Part shown: positions 61,873-64,000 of the stretch, one piece after another | Position numbering within the stretch: position 1 is the stretch's first letter | Layout: each line of letters starts with the position of its first letter | NCBI GenBank assembly: GCA_963819845.1 | Contig: CAWFXQ010000008.1 | Span: 62,001-126,000, forward strand | DNA length: 64,000 nt | Source: DATAGF01 sp963819845 | GTDB lineage: Bacteria > Actinomycetota > Thermoleophilia > Miltoncostaeales > Miltoncostaeaceae | Direction: 5' to 3' | Translations under genes and position numbers: made by a program | Notes under the pieces: generated by a model | Databases searched by the model: none | Seen by the model: only the letters and a program-made list of their open reading frames with translations | Told to the model about the DNA's origin: nothing

Positions 61873-63248
61873 CAGGCCAGCTGCCGGGTCGTGGGGATGC
61901 GGCGCAGGGCCCGCGCGGTGCGGCCCGCGAGGCGCAGCTGCAGCGCGAGGCGGCCGGGGACGGAGCGGCGCCGCAGGCGCTCGGCACGGGCGCAGTCGCC
62001 GACGAACCGGCGCGAGATGTACTTGGTGCCCGAGATCGTGTCGGCGTTCGGCACCACGCTGTTGGCGCTGAGGCCGTTGAGGCACAGCCGCGAGTCCGGC
62101 TGGTCGAGCGGCGGCACGCCGCAGTTGGTCGTCAGGTGGATGCGGTCGTGCTCCACCGGGACCCCGTACTCGCGGATCAGCCGCGCGAGCACCGGCAGCT
62201 CGTACACCGACTTCACGAACCCGGTGCCGCAGATGATGCCGGTCAGGTCGAGCCAGCCGCCGTCGCTCCCGTCGTGCCGGCGCACGTGCGCCCGCAGCCC
62301 CGCGGAGCCGGGCCGGATGGCGTCGATGTCCCCGATCACCTTGTCGAAGCGCCTCTGCGCGCGTGCCTCGTTCAGGCTCTCCATCCACACCCGCCGGTGC
62401 GGCGCGGTGCCGCGCAGGACGTCTCCGAGGAAGTCGAGCCGCTCCTCGAACGACAGGCCCTCGAACGCGTCGATGCCGCTCCCGTCGAAGAGGCAGCGGG
62501 GGACGTTGAGGTCCTGGTCGTCGGGGTGGGGGTTGCGCCGCAGGGCGATGCAGGCCGCGCCGGCCTCGACCGCGTTGACCCACTCGTTGAGCGACGCGAT
62601 GCCCGAGCCGACCACCAGGTAGCGCCCCCCGGCGACGTAGCGCTTGGGCTCGTAGGACTGCACGATCCGGGGCGCGAGGGCGCGGTCGGCGCGCGCCCGG
62701 CCGTAGGCGCCGGGGAAGGCCAGCGGCCCGTGGCCCACGGCGATCATCAGGTGCCGGCAGCGGCCCAGCAGCGCGCCGTCCTCGTCGTGCAGGGCGAAGT
62801 GCGTCGGCGGGCCGTGCTCCCGCACCACCCAGCCGACCCGCCGGCCGCCGAGCACGCGCTCGGGGTAGCCGAGCGTGGTGGACACGACGTCGGCCAGCGC
62901 GAGGATCTCGGGCACCCCCGGGTTGAAGCGACGCACGGCCGAGCGCAGCAGCGGCCGCGGGTCGACCCGCGCGAAGGCGTCGATCTGGGAGAAGGTCGGC
63001 CAGTCGGCCGGCAGGAAGTGCGACTCCGACTCGGAGCGGAGGATCGTCTGGCCCAGGTTCCACGCGTACTGCTGGTAGGCGTGGGTCGGGTTCATCCCCT
63101 CGCCGAAGATCCCGATCTGCTCGGGGGCGAAGCCGAGGTAGACCGCCGTCGCGTAGGTGTGCAGGGCGCTGAACCCGTCGCCCACGACGCCGATGATGAC
63201 GTCCTCCGGGCCCCGATGCTCCATGGCGGCCGCCATGGAGGGGAGCAT
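61872..63248 (-). CDS. FAD/NAD(P)-dependent oxidoreductase, lysine/ornithine N-monooxygenase-like
   Basis: 458 residues. N-terminal dinucleotide fold with an atypical loop 'VIIGVVGDGFSALHTYATAVYLG' (GxGFSA) and second Rossmann motif 'RYLVVGSGIASLNEWVNAVEAGA'; the layout resembles lysine-N6-hydroxylase-like monooxygenases or DUF-type FAD proteins, without a clear substrate motif. Preceded by a large uncharacterised gene whose TGA is one base from this ATG and followed by a coupled membrane protein, so the three are one unit. Reaction unknown. Confidence 0.75.
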   Translation of the reverse strand: MLPSMAAAMEHRGPEDVIIGVVGDGFSALHTYATAVYLGFAPEQIGIFGEGMNPTHAYQQYAWNLGQTILRSESESHFLPADWPTFSQIDAFARVDPRPLLRSAVRRFNPGVPEILALADVVSTTLGYPERVLGGRRVGWVVREHGPPTHFALHDEDGALLGRCRHLMIAVGHGPLAFPGAYGRARADRALAPRIVQSYEPKRYVAGGRYLVVGSGIASLNEWVNAVEAGAACIALRRNPHPDDQDLNVPRCLFDGSGIDAFEGLSFEERLDFLGDVLRGTAPHRRVWMESLNEARAQRRFDKVIGDIDAIRPGSAGLRAHVRRHDGSDGGWLDLTGIICGTGFVKSVYELPVLARLIREYGVPVEHDRIHLTTNCGVPPLDQPDSRLCLNGLSANSVVPNADTISGTKYISRRFVGDCARAERLRRRSVPGRLALQLRLAGRTARALRRIPTTRQLA

Positions 63249-63249
63249 T

Positions 63250-64000
63250 TCAGATCGCCGTGAGCGCGCGTGCGGCCCGCAGGCGGAGGGCGGGCGAGAG
63301 CCGGCCGCCGTCCAGGCCGGCGTCCACGCTCCCGGCGAGCGCGTCGTCGTAGACGAGCGGGCCCTCGGGGGCGGCCGCGGGACCGAGCAGGCCGGCGAGG
63401 ACGGCCCGCAGGAGCTCGGGCGCGGGCGCCGTCCGAGGCTCGGGGGGCGCGAAGGGCACGCTCCAGAAATCCGGCGTCTGCATGGCCGGCGCGCCGCCCG
63501 GGATCGTGCCCGCCCCGTCGGGGGCGATCAGCCGGATGCGCGGCGATCCGGCCGGGCGCGAGTTGAGAAGCGTCAGGGCCAGCGAGTTCTGGCGCCGCGC
63601 CAGCTCGGTCCCGAGCCCCGCCAGGCGCGGGGCGCGGGCGAGGATCTGGAGGTGGACGGCTGCGAGCAGCGCGTGCAGGAGCGCCTCCTGGGCGTGCCCG
63701 CGGGGCGGCGGCCCGGCGAGGAGCGCGTGGACGAGCGACGGGGCGACGAGCGCGGGGTGCTCGGCCCGGTAGCGGTCGTTCACCAGGCGCAGGGCGGGGT
63801 CGGCGGGGTCGGGACCGAGGACGCGGGAGGCGTCGGCCTGAGTGCCGAGGCGCGGCGCGGGCGCGCGCCCGCCGGCGGCGGCGGCGACGAGCGGCTCCCC
63901 CGCCGTCCCGGTGAGGATCGCCAGCGCCGCACGCGGCCCGGGGTCGGGAGCCCGGCGGGCGAGGCCGGGGTCGTCGAAGGCCCGGAGGGCCCGGGGCGCG
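63250..64000 (-). CDS. Uncharacterised protein, C-terminal part (cut by window edge)
   Basis: The frame is open from the right edge to a stop at 63250; about 250 codons are visible. Contains an Ala-rich helical stretch, then 'RYRAEHPALVAPSLVHALLAGPP', 'ARRQNSLALTLLNSRPAGSPRIRLIAPDGAGTIPGGAPAMQTPDFWSVPF' and an Ala/Arg/Leu-rich end. No known family recognised. One base from the oxidoreductase ATG, so part of its operon. Confidence 0.65.
   Translation of the reverse strand, partial: APRALRAFDDPGLARRAPDPGPRAALAILTGTAGEPLVAAAAGGRAPAPRLGTQADASRVLGPDPADPALRLVNDRYRAEHPALVAPSLVHALLAGPPPRGHAQEALLHALLAAVHLQILARAPRLAGLGTELARRQNSLALTLLNSRPAGSPRIRLIAPDGAGTIPGGAPAMQTPDFWSVPFAPPEPRTAPAPELLRAVLAGLLGPAAAPEGPLVYDDALAGSVDAGLDGGRLSPALRLRAARALTAI

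Overview
The window is very GC-rich and tightly packed: genes on both strands, frequent GTG starts, and many 4-base ATGA or GTGA overlaps. The gene families (RskA-type anti-sigma factor, BTAD/SARP giant regulator, SnoaL-tailed ECF sigma factor, split B12-dependent mutase, several MarR/TetR/PadR regulators, MprAB-like two-component pairs) point to a high-GC Actinomycetota. A deep-branching class such as Thermoleophilia fits, but this is inference; no rRNA is present. One tRNA gene (Thr, anticodon TGT) is present at 39441-39514.

Layout. 1-6.4 kb: tail of an ECF sigma gene with its anti-sigma factor, a PadR regulator, membrane proteins, an enoyl-CoA hydratase-PhoU-GDPD operon and a stand-alone 5'-3' exonuclease. 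6.9-16.3 kb: two-component system, FMN reductase and YceI opposite a MarR regulator, a principal-type sigma factor, MarR with MFS pump, methylglyoxal synthase, class IV aminotransferase. 16.3-23.3 kb: amidase, nitroreductase-like protein, an ECF sigma/MFS/glyoxalase-type operon and a CocE-type hydrolase. 23.4-31.5 kb: split methylmalonyl-CoA-type mutase with divergent MarR, TetR, decayed methyltransferase pieces, an RTX-like secreted protein, a thiolase and a broken IS110 element. 31.5-39.5 kb: carbonic anhydrase with an extra zinc knuckle, small enzymes, GlxA-type regulator, a degraded lutBC locus and tRNA-Thr. 39.5-51.2 kb: nagZ-moeA-FAD oxidoreductase-membrane protein operon, msrB, NlpC/P60 peptidase, a second RTX-like protein, a Fic protein with a perfect 28-base palindrome at its start, acetolactate synthase, a flavin monooxygenase. 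51.2-64 kb: aldehyde dehydrogenase, SRPBCC protein, BTAD-AAA regulator, FabF-like synthase with a membrane protein, a second two-component pair, and an uncharacterised coupled gene trio at the right edge.

The most striking signal is not a gene. Six coding sequences are broken by a one-base insertion at the same hexamer, GTTGAC/GTCAAC: five read GTTCGAC/GTCGAAC and one reads GTCAAAC. Removing the extra base restores conserved protein sequence each time. This looks like base-calling error at a modified motif, which would imply a DNA methyltransferase acting near GTCAAC. Further single-base indels (hydrolase at 33.4 kb, monooxygenase at 50.9 kb, lutC, IS110, a C7 run at 38.9 kb) lack this motif. 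Any gene described as frameshifted here may therefore be intact in the organism.
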